DNA of 39,791 bases from Lachnospiraceae bacterium. GTDB lineage: Bacteria; Bacillota; Clostridia; Lachnospirales; Lachnospiraceae. The position numbers were made by a program, and so were the translations under genes. This document shows positions 7,208-16,566 of the stretch, piece by piece (positions within the stretch are counted from its first letter, which is position 1; each line of letters begins with the position of its first letter). A model generated the notes under the pieces. That model did no database searches. It was not told the origin of the DNA and saw nothing but the letters and a program-made list of their open reading frames with translations. The stretch is taken from positions 1-39,791 of the forward strand of contig JAFRUR010000058.1 of assembly GCA_017438775.1 (NCBI GenBank), given 5' to 3'.

Positions 7208-7663
7208 TTATTTTCTCCTGCGCGTCGTCAGGTACCCGTAAACGCAGACGGCCACGATCAGGGTGATGCCGAGCGGCGAGGAGATGATCTTGAGGACCGT
7301 CCCTATCACGCAGAGCAGCACGAGGACCGCGATCACGATCAGCAGGATCATCCGGGTCTTCTCGTCCATGTTCAGGGAGGAGAAGATCTTGCCCGCGCCG
7401 CTTTCGCTCTTCGCGCTCTGCTGCGTGTAGGTCTCCTTCTGGCTGCCGCCCTGATCCCCCTTGGCCTCCTCGGAGTCCGCGATGGTGCGCGCGATCAGCC
7501 GGGGGCTGCCCAGCTCCGCGAGCACGTCGGCCTCCGCGCGGCCGCTGGCGATCTGTCCGTCGATGTAGGACCGGTAGTAGGTCACCTGATCCAGAATGGT
7601 CTGCTCGGTCACTTCTCCGGCCAGCGCCTCGGCCAGCCCGTCCAGGAACTCCTGTCTTGTCAT
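7208..7663 (-). CDS. DUF1700-like (HAAS-domain) membrane protein
   Basis: The function is not known with certainty. The 151-residue protein begins MTRQEFLDGLAEAL and has a helical N-terminal domain (1-65). It contains the YYRSYIDG and LGSPRLIARTI patterns typical of the HAAS/DUF1700 group, which often pairs with PadR regulators or anti-sigma-type signalling. A charged, glutamine/serine-rich linker follows. Two membrane helices (about 104-121 and 127-145) and a basic RRRK end put the N-terminal domain in the cytoplasm. The ATG at 7663 overlaps the stop of the nucleotidyltransferase gene (ATGA) and has AAGGAAGC upstream, so the two are translationally coupled. No PadR gene is adjacent, unlike many DUF1700 loci. 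Confidence 0.75.
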   Translation of the reverse strand: MTRQEFLDGLAEALAGEVTEQTILDQVTYYRSYIDGQIASGRAEADVLAELGSPRLIARTIADSEEAKGDQGGSQKETYTQQSAKSESGAGKIFSSLNMDEKTRMILLIVIAVLVLLCVIGTVLKIISSPLGITLIVAVCVYGYLTTRRRK

Positions 7664-8586
7664 TTTGCTTCCTTCCACAGCTCCTCCGGGTAGATGCCCT
7701 CGGCCTTCATGCGGGCGATGGCCTCCACCACGGCGGGCTTGTCTTCTTTATAGGTGACGCCGTACCACTTGTCACGGCTCTCCAGCACTTCCACGGTGGC
7801 CTTTTCCTGTGCGACGAGGTCTCCCACCACGCTGGGGATCAGGTACTCACACTTCATGGGGTTCTCCGCCAGGCCCTTGTCCAGGAAGGCCGGGAAGCCC
7901 GCCGCAAGTTCCGCGAACAGACCCCTGCTGAAGCCCCACAGGTTCATGGACACCACGGTGCCCGCCGGCACGAAGACGGGCGCGCCGTCCTCTCCGGGAT
8001 ACGAGGGTCTTCCGTCCGTCCAGCCGAGGCCGGAGGTCTCGCGAATGCCCGTCAGGAAGCGGTTCTCATCCACCTCGCAGACGCCGCGGGTCACGGTGCC
8101 GCTCTCGGACAGGGTGTTCTCCACCAGGTAACCCACCATCGACCAGGTCAGCTTCTCTCCGTCCTCATGGCCGGCCAGCCAGCTGTAGATCGTGGAAAAC
8201 GCCTCGCGGCCGTAATAGTCGTCCGCGTTGATGATGGCGAACGGTCCGTCCACGACGTTCCGGCAGCACAGGATGGCGTGCGCCGTTCCCCAGGGCTTGC
8301 CGCGCCCGTCGGGCACGGAGTAGCCCTCCGGAAGGTCGTCCAGCTCCTGGTACGCGTAAGCCACCTCGGCAAAGGGCGCCACGCGGGCTCCGATCTTCTC
8401 GTGGAAGATCTGCTCGTGCTCTCTCTTGATGATGAACACGATCTTCCTGAAGCCGGCGCGAATCGCGTCATACATGGAAAAATCGATGATGACGTGGCCC
8501 TGCGGATCGATCGGGTCGATCTGCTTCGCGCCGCCGTAGCGGCTGCCCATGCCTGCTGCGAGAATCACCAGTGTCGGTTCGGTCAT
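7660..8586 (-). CDS. Sugar-phosphate nucleotidyltransferase family protein
   Basis: Predicted to join a sugar-1-phosphate to a nucleoside triphosphate, or a related reaction; the substrate cannot be fixed. The 308 residues begin VILAAGMGSRYGG, the nucleotidyltransferase phosphate-binding loop, here followed by AKQIDPIDPQG. The middle contains KPWGTAHAI and NADDYYG, with the metal-binding aspartates. Length is close to GalU, but the motifs differ enough that I do not assign UTP-glucose uridylyltransferase. The ATG at 8586 has AAGGAG upstream. It is coupled by an ATGA overlap to the DUF1700-like gene. No cell-wall or capsule genes are adjacent to suggest a pathway. Confidence 0.82.
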   Translation of the reverse strand: MTEPTLVILAAGMGSRYGGAKQIDPIDPQGHVIIDFSMYDAIRAGFRKIVFIIKREHEQIFHEKIGARVAPFAEVAYAYQELDDLPEGYSVPDGRGKPWGTAHAILCCRNVVDGPFAIINADDYYGREAFSTIYSWLAGHEDGEKLTWSMVGYLVENTLSESGTVTRGVCEVDENRFLTGIRETSGLGWTDGRPSYPGEDGAPVFVPAGTVVSMNLWGFSRGLFAELAAGFPAFLDKGLAENPMKCEYLIPSVVGDLVAQEKATVEVLESRDKWYGVTYKEDKPAVVEAIARMKAEGIYPEELWKEAK

Positions 8587-8656
8587 GAATACTCCTTCTG
8601 CCGCGGCCCTGCGTGCGGCGCCTGTGTGACAAATACTGTAATTCTTTCCCGCGGTC

Positions 8657-8872
8657 TTACTTCTGCTGGTCCCACGGCGGGATCGTGGAGGCCACGGTGT
8701 CGCCCCTCGTCAGGATCGTGCCGAAGAAATCGGTCGTGATGTCCTGCTGTTTTTTGTACCTTCCGACGATCCGCCCGAAGAAGTCCCTGGCAGTTTTATT
8801 GCCGTAGTTGTCTGTTTCGATGGATCCGATGCGTCTGCGGTAATAATCGTAGATGTTTTGAGTCTCTGCCAA
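8657..8872 (-). CDS. 71-residue protein of unknown function downstream of aspS
   Basis: I do not recognise a characterised family. The frame begins with TTG at 8870-8872, has AAAGGAA about 11 bases upstream, and lies 32 bp after aspS and 70 bp before the nucleotidyltransferase gene on the same strand. The product (AETQNIYDYYRRR..., with TARDFFGRIVGRY and TTDFFGTILTRGD) is rich in aromatic residues and arginine. Two similar DFFG-containing segments suggest an internal duplication (ARDFFGRIVGRY and TTDFFGTILTRG). There is no signal peptide or membrane segment. Its amino-acid composition is far from that of random GC-rich shadow frames, which supports a real gene. It might be a nucleic-acid-binding or regulatory peptide; that is a guess. 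Confidence 0.65.
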   Translation of the reverse strand: MAETQNIYDYYRRRIGSIETDNYGNKTARDFFGRIVGRYKKQQDITTDFFGTILTRGDTVASTIPPWDQQK

Positions 8873-8904
8873 GTTCCGGGGTTCCTTTCTTAAAACCGGG
8901 TCGT

Positions 8905-10713
<1,809 letters not shown>

Positions 10714-10790
10714 GGTACTCTCCTTCTTTCTCACGGCCCTGACAGCGGGCCGGTGGTACGCTTTTTATGCTTTGTCTGCAATCTGCGCCT

Positions 10791-12029
10791 TTACAGCGGG
10801 CGCACGTAAAATTCCTTCACGTCCAGATAGCCTTCCGCGGCCAGCTGTTCCTTCTGGAATTTCTTGTTCTTGTTCATGACGGAGACCAGCACGACGGCGC
10901 CGGCGCCGCGCTCGGCCTGCGCCTCGGCGAAGACCGCCTTCAGGCGATCCGCGTCCATGCCCTTCTCCACGAGGAAGGCCTTCTTTCCTCCGGCCGCGGG
11001 CGGGGTAAATCCCTGCTCCAGCAGGATGGTCACGATGCGCTCAAAGCCGATGGAGAAGCCGCAGGCCGGGGTCTCCTGCCCCGTGAAGCGCCCGATCATG
11101 CCGTCGTAGCGGCCGCCGCCGGCCACGGAGCCGGGGAAGCCCTCCACGCCCACCTCGAAGATGGTGCCGGTGTAGTAGCCCATGCCGCGCACCAGGGTGG
11201 GATCGAAGACCAGCGCGAAATCGCCCGCGCCGTCCACGGCCTGCATGATCTGCGTCAGGTTCTCATACGCCGCACGGTCCAGGTTCTCCCCAAGGGCATC
11301 CGCCATCGCGGGAAGGTCGTTCCCGCAGGCCGCGAGGCCCGCAAAGGCGTCCACCTGCTCCTGCGTAAAGCCCACCTCCAGAAGTTCCGCCTTCACGCCG
11401 TCGGGGCCGATCTTATCCAGCTTGTCCAGGGTGATGAAGGCCTGCTCCTGTCCTTCCGCACCGATGCCCGCCGCGGCGGCCATGGCCTTCAGGATGCGGC
11501 GGTCGTTGATGCGCACCGTAAAGCCGGAGAAGCCCAGCTTTGCCAGCATGCCGGTCGTGGCCAGGATGAGCTCCGTCTCCGCCAGCGGGGAGGGATCGCC
11601 CAGGATGTCGATGTCGCACTGATAGAACTGGCGGAAGCGCCCGCGCTGCGGACGGTCCGCGCGCCACACCGGCCCGATCTGCAGGGCCTTGAAGGGCTTG
11701 GGCAGGGATCCGGCGTTGTTCGCGTAGTAGCGCGCCAGCGGGAGGGTCAGGTCATAGCGGAGGCCGGAATCCACCAGGTCCGCCTCTTCCTTCGCCTCCT
11801 CCAGGCGGAGCTTTTCTCCGCGCTTTAAGATCTTGAAAATGAGTTTCTCGTTCTCTCCGCCCTGTTTGCTCTGGAGGTTTTCGATGTGCTCCACGCAGGG
11901 CGTTTCCACCGGGGTGAAGCCAAAGGTCTTGTACGTCTGCTTCACGAGTCCGATGCAGTAGTCCCGGATCTCCATCTCCCGGGGCAGGATATCCTTCATG
12001 CCCGTGACGGGCTTTCTTGCAAATGCCAT
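10791..12029 (-). CDS. hisS: Histidyl-tRNA synthetase
   Basis: Charges tRNA-His with histidine. The 412-residue class II enzyme begins ARKPVTGMKDILP. It contains the motif 2 pattern GPVWRADRPQRGRFRQFYQC, the histidine-binding region RGMGYYTGTIFEV and motif 3 ACGFSIGFERI. The C-terminal anticodon-binding domain (about 320-412) ends with an EYLDVKEFYVRPL tail. Length is normal. The ATG at 12029 has AGAGGAAAAC upstream; 13 more codons are open but overlap the promoter. It has its own promoter in the gap after hemZ and is followed by aspS. A 6-bp hairpin (CGGCCC/GGGCCG) without T run lies in the hisS-aspS gap. Confidence 0.98.
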   Translation of the reverse strand: MAFARKPVTGMKDILPREMEIRDYCIGLVKQTYKTFGFTPVETPCVEHIENLQSKQGGENEKLIFKILKRGEKLRLEEAKEEADLVDSGLRYDLTLPLARYYANNAGSLPKPFKALQIGPVWRADRPQRGRFRQFYQCDIDILGDPSPLAETELILATTGMLAKLGFSGFTVRINDRRILKAMAAAAGIGAEGQEQAFITLDKLDKIGPDGVKAELLEVGFTQEQVDAFAGLAACGNDLPAMADALGENLDRAAYENLTQIMQAVDGAGDFALVFDPTLVRGMGYYTGTIFEVGVEGFPGSVAGGGRYDGMIGRFTGQETPACGFSIGFERIVTILLEQGFTPPAAGGKKAFLVEKGMDADRLKAVFAEAQAERGAGAVVLVSVMNKNKKFQKEQLAAEGYLDVKEFYVRPL

Positions 12030-12056
12030 AATGTTTTCCTCTTTTCCTGTCCTTTT

Positions 12057-12085
12057 ATCGTACCACAAAGGACGGTATCGGGCAA
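12057..12085 (-). promoter_or_regulatory. Predicted promoter of hisS-aspS
   Basis: Minus-strand TTGCCC (12080-12085) and TACGAT (12057-12062) are 17 bp apart. The leader to the hisS start would be only about 20 bases, which rules out a T-box riboswitch here. The promoter begins about 30 bp after the hemZ stop, with no terminator between, so read-through from hemZ is also possible. Confidence 0.55.
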
Positions 12086-12115
12086 TGTTCCGATAGGGAA
12101 TGGATGAGGTGCCCG

Positions 12116-13792
12116 TTATTCCTCAAAATCCTCCTGCGGCTCCGTCGCCGCCGCGCCGGGATCTCCCTCAAGAAGCTGCCGCTTCCGTTCGACCATTTCG
12201 TCAATGCGGGCGATGTAGCTCTCCGGCTCCTTGACGTTGCCGGTCCGCGCGATCCGGCCGCCCGGGAAGAGCACCTTGGTGACGGCGCCCGCGCCGGCTG
12301 CGGCAATGGTCTGGACTTCCTCCATGATCAGGATGTTGTACACGCCCTCTTTCCCGGGCGCGGCAAAGCCGACGTTCTCGAGATTGCCCGCCATGTTCTT
12401 CTGGCGGTAGAGGTAGTACGGAAGGAGCCCCATCGCACGGCAGGCAGCGGCGGCCTCGTCCATCGAGGCCTCGCTCATGTCGCGCTCGTAATCGGCAAAG
12501 TCCGTGCTCTCCGTGCTCATGCGCGCGGCCCGCTTGATGGCCAGGGTGTGCACCGTCACGGAGTCGGGACCGAGGGCCCGGATCTCCTCCATCGTGCGGG
12601 CCACGTCCGCGGCGGTCTCGCCCGGCAGCCCCACGATGAGGTCCATGTTGATGTTGTCAAAGCCGGCCTCCCGCGCCATATGGAAGGCGCGGCGCACGTC
12701 GTCCACCGTGTGGCGGCGGCCGATCAGCCGCAGAGTCTCTTCCTTCATGGTCTGCGGGTTGACCGAGATGCGCGTGACCGGATGGCGTCTTAACGCGGCC
12801 AGTTTTTCCGGCGTGATGCTGTCCGGGCGCCCGGCCTCCACCGTCCACTCGAGAAGCGAGGAGGTGTCGAAGCGCTCCTCCATGAAGCCCAGCAGGCGGT
12901 CCAGCTGGTCCGGTGACAGGCTGGTGGGCGTCCCGCCCCCGAGATAGATCGTGGACAGACGCCGCCCGGACATGGCCTGCGCGAAATAGGCCAGTTCCTT
13001 CTCCAGGGCGTCCAGATATGCGTCCATGCGGCCCGCAAACTGCGCGGCCGGGTAGGACGGGAAGGAGCAGTAGGCGCAGCGCGTCGGACAGAACGGGATG
13101 CCCGCGTACAGGCTCCAGGCCTCCTGCGCGCCCGCGGCCAAGAGGAGGCGGCGCTCCACCTGGGCGATCTCCACCGCCAGGCGGGCTTTCTTTTCACTCA
13201 TGCTGTAAGCGGCGATAAGGCGGCCCGGGATCTCCTCTGCGGCAGCGCCCTCCTGCAGCATCTCCATCGGGAGCTTGACCGGGCGGATGCCCGTCAGCGT
13301 TCCCCATGGCAGGGTCTTTCCGGTGACGCGGCTCAGCAGGTCGTAGAGCCCGCACTTGAGGGCGGTCTTGACGGCGCCCCGCCCGCCGGCGGGATCATAC
13401 GCCCTGTCCTCGCGGTCCGCGAGAACGCCGGCCACGGCGGCCGCGGTGCAGATCTGTCCCGCATCGTCCCGGACCGCATGTTCCGGAGACCCGCCGAGAA
13501 AGAGATCCATCTCGACGCGGCATTCCCCGATGCGGATCTGCAGGACCCGCCGCTCTCCGGGGCCGAACAGCGCATGGAACGCCGCCTTCCCGTCTGCGGG
13601 CCCGCCTTCGGATTCGGAGGCTGCGGACGGATCGCCCCCGCCGGGCTGCGCGTCCCGCCTGGGACGTCTCTTCGGCCGCAGCATCTCTTCCTCCTGCGGG
13701 GGAAGAAGCACGAGCTCGCCCGGATAGAACGAGGTCAGGAGGCCGCGCGCGTCGTAGTCAAAACTTGAATTGTCGATATCCAGAATGGTCAT
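12116..13792 (-). CDS. hemZ: HemZ-type radical SAM coproporphyrinogen dehydrogenase family protein
   Basis: Annotated in Firmicutes as an oxygen-independent coproporphyrinogen III oxidase-like enzyme; its activity in haem synthesis is not well established for the HemZ branch. The 558-residue protein has an N-terminal HemZ-specific region (1-220) with TGIRPVKL. The radical SAM domain carries the iron-sulphur cluster motif CPTRCAYCSF with Cys235, Cys239 and Cys242, then YLGGGTPT and GLPGETAADV. It is longer than B. subtilis HemZ (about 500 residues), mainly through a Pro/Gly/Ser-rich linker at about 40-72. The ATG at 13792 overlaps the stop of the metallo-hydrolase gene (ATGA), so the two are coupled. 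No other haem biosynthesis gene is in the window. Confidence 0.9.
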   Translation of the reverse strand: MTILDIDNSSFDYDARGLLTSFYPGELVLLPPQEEEMLRPKRRPRRDAQPGGGDPSAASESEGGPADGKAAFHALFGPGERRVLQIRIGECRVEMDLFLGGSPEHAVRDDAGQICTAAAVAGVLADREDRAYDPAGGRGAVKTALKCGLYDLLSRVTGKTLPWGTLTGIRPVKLPMEMLQEGAAAEEIPGRLIAAYSMSEKKARLAVEIAQVERRLLLAAGAQEAWSLYAGIPFCPTRCAYCSFPSYPAAQFAGRMDAYLDALEKELAYFAQAMSGRRLSTIYLGGGTPTSLSPDQLDRLLGFMEERFDTSSLLEWTVEAGRPDSITPEKLAALRRHPVTRISVNPQTMKEETLRLIGRRHTVDDVRRAFHMAREAGFDNINMDLIVGLPGETAADVARTMEEIRALGPDSVTVHTLAIKRAARMSTESTDFADYERDMSEASMDEAAAACRAMGLLPYYLYRQKNMAGNLENVGFAAPGKEGVYNILIMEEVQTIAAAGAGAVTKVLFPGGRIARTGNVKEPESYIARIDEMVERKRQLLEGDPGAAATEPQEDFEE

Positions 13793-14433
13793 TCGGTGCG
13801 CTCCACGAGATATCCGAAGGGATTGATATTCCGCTCCAGTTCCACGGTCGTCTCCGGTCCGTGTCCCGGCAGGCACACGGTGTCCTCCGGAAGCTCCGTG
13901 AGGAGCCGGACGACGGAGGCTTCGATCTGCGCACCGTTTCCGGTGGCCAGGTCCGTGCGGCCGAAGCTCCCGCGGAACAGGGTGTCGCCGCAGACCAGGA
14001 CCTTGTCCTCCGGGAACCAGAAGCAGCAGCTCCCGGCCGTGTGGCCCGGCGTATGCAGAACGCGGAAGGAGAAATGCCCCATGGTGACGTCCTCGTCCGG
14101 CGTAAAGAAGCGGTCGGGGAGCACGCAGATCCGGGTGCGGCCGTAGCCCGCAGAGCAGTTTCCCTCCGGGTCGGACAGCAGGGCGCGCTCCGCGTCCAGC
14201 GCACACACCGGCACGGAGAGCAGGCCCGCCAGCTCCGGGGCGCACAGGATATGGTCAAAATGGCCGTGCGTCAGCAGGACGGCCAGGGGCTTTAAGCCCT
14301 GGTTCCGGACGAACTGTTCCAGGCGCACGGGATCGGTGTCGGCCGGGTCCACGATCAGGACCTCGCCCGCATCGTTCATCAGAAAATAGCAATTGGTGCC
14401 GAGACTTCCCACCACGGCTTTTGCGATCTTCAT
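13789..14433 (-). CDS. Metallo-beta-lactamase-fold hydrolase (glyoxalase II-like, YcbL type)
   Basis: A cytoplasmic zinc hydrolase of the hydroxyacylglutathione-hydrolase-like group; the natural substrate is unknown. The 214 residues contain THGHFDH (His56, His58, Asp60, His61) for metal binding, HTPGHTAGS with a further ligand histidine, CGDTLFRGS and LPGHGPET near the end, all in the expected order. Length matches short YcbL-like enzymes without the C-terminal glyoxalase II domain. The ATG at 14433 has GAGGGGGAAAGG upstream. It overlaps hemZ by four bases. The order relA, metallo-hydrolase, hemZ, hisS, aspS is a familiar Clostridia arrangement; here the pyridoxal-phosphate block separates it from relA. 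Confidence 0.9.
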   Translation of the reverse strand: MKIAKAVVGSLGTNCYFLMNDAGEVLIVDPADTDPVRLEQFVRNQGLKPLAVLLTHGHFDHILCAPELAGLLSVPVCALDAERALLSDPEGNCSAGYGRTRICVLPDRFFTPDEDVTMGHFSFRVLHTPGHTAGSCCFWFPEDKVLVCGDTLFRGSFGRTDLATGNGAQIEASVVRLLTELPEDTVCLPGHGPETTVELERNINPFGYLVERTE

Positions 14434-14482
14434 GGACCTTTCCCCCTCGTTTTTCCTTCGAAACAAAGCCATTAACTGTAAT

Positions 14483-14511
14483 ATTATAAGATAAACCCGG
14501 CGGAAAGACAA
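14483..14511 (-). promoter_or_regulatory. Predicted promoter of the metallo-hydrolase-hemZ operon
   Basis: Minus-strand TTGTCT (14506-14511) and a perfect TATAAT (14483-14488) are 17 bp apart, with the start expected near 14476, about 43 bases before the ATG. The -35 box lies in the loop, and the spacer in one arm, of the inverted repeat at 14495-14521. Confidence 0.7.
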
Positions 14512-14521
14512 TCCGCCGGGT
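14495..14521. repeat. Perfect 10-bp inverted repeat overlapping the promoter
   Basis: ACCCGGCGGA and its exact complement are separated by 7 bp. On the minus strand the right arm is followed by TTATCTTATAAT, which is T-rich but not a clean run. It can be read as a weak terminator for the upstream MocR gene or as an operator spanning the -35 box and spacer. The rest of the 232-bp gap 14434-14665 shows only small GC-rich hairpins. Confidence 0.65.
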
Positions 14522-14665
14522 GAAGAATTTGAAGAAAGAAAGCGGTAGAAAACCGCGAAAACCGCGCCGGCCGGGGCCGGAAAGCTGCGTCGGGCAGTCT
14601 TTCCGCGATCATTCGCCGGAACCGGGGACTACCCGGTCAGCCTTTCCGTCTCATTTCGATGTGCT

Positions 14666-16270
14666 CTATTCCCTTTCCACCTCGCGGTACGCCTCATACA
14701 CCTCCCGCAGTACCTCCGGCGCCTCCTCCGGATCCACGCCCGTGTAACTCACGATGAACGTCCGCGGCGCGGACGCCGCAGACGCCGGGAGCGCAGCGCC
14801 GGGACCGGTCCGTGCGGCGTCTTCTCCCGCAGGGCCCCGGTCCGGCATTAGGACCAGCCGGATCCCGCGGCGCTCGAGCGCCGACGCAAAGGCCGCGTCG
14901 CTGCCGTGCAGATCCATCTGCAGCAGCAGGTGCAGGCCGGCGTTCTCGTTCACGACCCGGCTGACGCCGGCCAGCGGGCTCTCCCGCAGGGCCTCAAGGA
15001 GGGCGTCGCGCCGGTGCCGGTAATAGGTCCGCAGACGGTTGATGTGCTTCTCAAAGAAGCCGTCGCCGATGAACCGCGCCAGCGTGTGCTGCTCAAACGT
15101 CGATACCGTGCAGGCGTAGAAATCCAGCTGCCGGGCAAAGCGCTGCGCCAGCGGCTCCGGCAGCACCATGTAGCTGATGCGCACCGTGGCGGCCAGCTTG
15201 CGGTTGAAGGTGTTCAGGTAGATGACGCGGCTGTCGCGGTCGATGGAGAACAGCGGCTCAATGGGCCGGTGCGACAGTGCGAATTCACTCATGTAATCGT
15301 CCTCGATGATGTACCGGTCGCCCCCCAGCGCCCACTGCAGAAGTTCGTAACGGCGGGCGGCCGGCATCGTGATGCCGGTGGGGTACTGGTGCGACGGCGT
15401 GATGTGGACGATATCCACGCCCTGCGCCCGCAGCCGGTCCGGCCGGATGCCGGATTCGTCCAGGGCGATCTTCTCCGTCCGGACGCCGCAGGACTCGGAG
15501 ATCCGCAGGATCTTCTGGTAGCCCGGCCACTCCACGCCGTAGGTTTTGTCGAAACCCAGCAGCTGAATCAGCAGGCCGTACAGGTATTCCGTCCCGGCGC
15601 CGACCACGATTCGGTGCGGGCTGACGCGCAGACCCGCGTACTCATACAGATGGCGGGCGATGGCCTCCCGCAGCGGAAGGATCCCGTTCGCCGGCGACGT
15701 CTGCAGCAGAGCCTCGCGCTGCTCGGTCAGCAGAGAGCGCGTGATCCGCGCCCAGACCGAGAACGGAAAAATCTCCGAGGGAGTACGGGACGCGGACAGG
15801 TCATAGCGCCAAAGCGGCCTGGCAGGAGCGTCTTCCGCTGCTGCGGACCGCACAGGGCCTTCCTCAGACGCGGAGACCTGCCCCGCGCCGATCCCTGCCT
15901 CACGGATTTCGGAAGGCTTCTGTCCAACGCTGCTCCCAGAATCCCGGGCCAGGGTGATCTGCTGCCCCGCGGTGCTCTCCCCCTCCCGGGCCGCGTCCGG
16001 TTCTTCCGCGAGGGCAGACGCCCGTCCGTCTCTGGGCAGGGACGCCGCAAAATACCCGACCCGCGGCCGGGCTTCCAGGAAACCCTCGCTGACCAGCTGG
16101 TCGTAGGCCCCCTCCACGGTGACAACGCTGACGTTCAGCTGCCTGGCGAGCGCCCGCTTGGAGGGAAGCTTGTCGCCGGCCGCCAGGCGGCCGGCCAGGA
16201 TATCGGTCCGGATGAAGCGGTAGAGCTGCTGGTACAGCGGCTCGGCTCCAGAAAAAGGATAGGTGAGCAT
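14666..16270 (-). CDS. pdxR: MocR/PdxR-like GntR-family regulator with aminotransferase domain
   Basis: Predicted PLP-sensing regulator of vitamin B6 metabolism. The 534-residue protein has a GntR winged helix at 1-75 (PLYQQLYRFI, LPSKRALARQLNVS). Next is an unusually long Ala/Gly/Ser/Glu-rich linker (about 80-150), then a fold type I aminotransferase-like domain (about 155-530). Lys358 in NTFNRKLAATVR is the likely PLP Schiff-base lysine, and the EDDY at 323-326 holds the pyridine-binding aspartate. The ATG at 16270 has GAGGAGTG upstream. It is divergent from the kinase gene pdxK, the usual target of PdxR, which supports the name; the regulon is inferred. MocR proteins can activate or repress. 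Confidence 0.88.
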   Translation of the reverse strand: MLTYPFSGAEPLYQQLYRFIRTDILAGRLAAGDKLPSKRALARQLNVSVVTVEGAYDQLVSEGFLEARPRVGYFAASLPRDGRASALAEEPDAAREGESTAGQQITLARDSGSSVGQKPSEIREAGIGAGQVSASEEGPVRSAAAEDAPARPLWRYDLSASRTPSEIFPFSVWARITRSLLTEQREALLQTSPANGILPLREAIARHLYEYAGLRVSPHRIVVGAGTEYLYGLLIQLLGFDKTYGVEWPGYQKILRISESCGVRTEKIALDESGIRPDRLRAQGVDIVHITPSHQYPTGITMPAARRYELLQWALGGDRYIIEDDYMSEFALSHRPIEPLFSIDRDSRVIYLNTFNRKLAATVRISYMVLPEPLAQRFARQLDFYACTVSTFEQHTLARFIGDGFFEKHINRLRTYYRHRRDALLEALRESPLAGVSRVVNENAGLHLLLQMDLHGSDAAFASALERRGIRLVLMPDRGPAGEDAARTGPGAALPASAASAPRTFIVSYTGVDPEEAPEVLREVYEAYREVERE

Positions 16271-16399
16271 GTCTTCACTCCTCGCACGGGCTGCGGCGCA
16301 GGCCTCTCCGGCGCAGCCGCAGCCTTGTCAGTGCCTGCAGCCGCGGGTGTGTCCGACTTCCCGGCTGCCGTCTGATCTGACCTTATAAAAATCTTCGAA

Positions 16400-16435
16400 T
16401 CTGGACATTTCCATATGGTCACTTTTGAGTATAAT
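16400..16435 (+). promoter_or_regulatory. Candidate pdxK promoter with direct-repeat operator
   Basis: A perfect -10 box TATAAT lies at 16430-16435. No good -35 stands 16-18 bp upstream (ATTTCC at 17 bp), as expected for an activated promoter. Two imperfect direct repeats, TCTGGACA (16400-16407) and TATGGTCA (16414-16421), are 14 bp apart just upstream of the -10 box. MocR-type regulators often bind direct repeats here. The stretch 16380-16440 is AT-rich; the rest of the 296-bp divergent gap 16271-16566 shows nothing clear. Confidence 0.4.
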
Positions 16436-16566
16436 CGGTCTCATCCGGGGTGTCAACGGCCGTCCGCCGCTGCGCCTCACCGGCGCGGGACCTGCCGCGG
16501 ACCGCATCGCCGCTCCGCAGGGCGCCTCCCGCGACCGCAAATTCCAGAAAGAAAGAAGGGCTTCTC

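Noticed and set aside
12030..12115. Possible T-box riboswitch ahead of hisS-aspS
   Set aside because: The leader after the predicted promoter is only about 20 bases and no specifier or antiterminator sequence fits in the gap.
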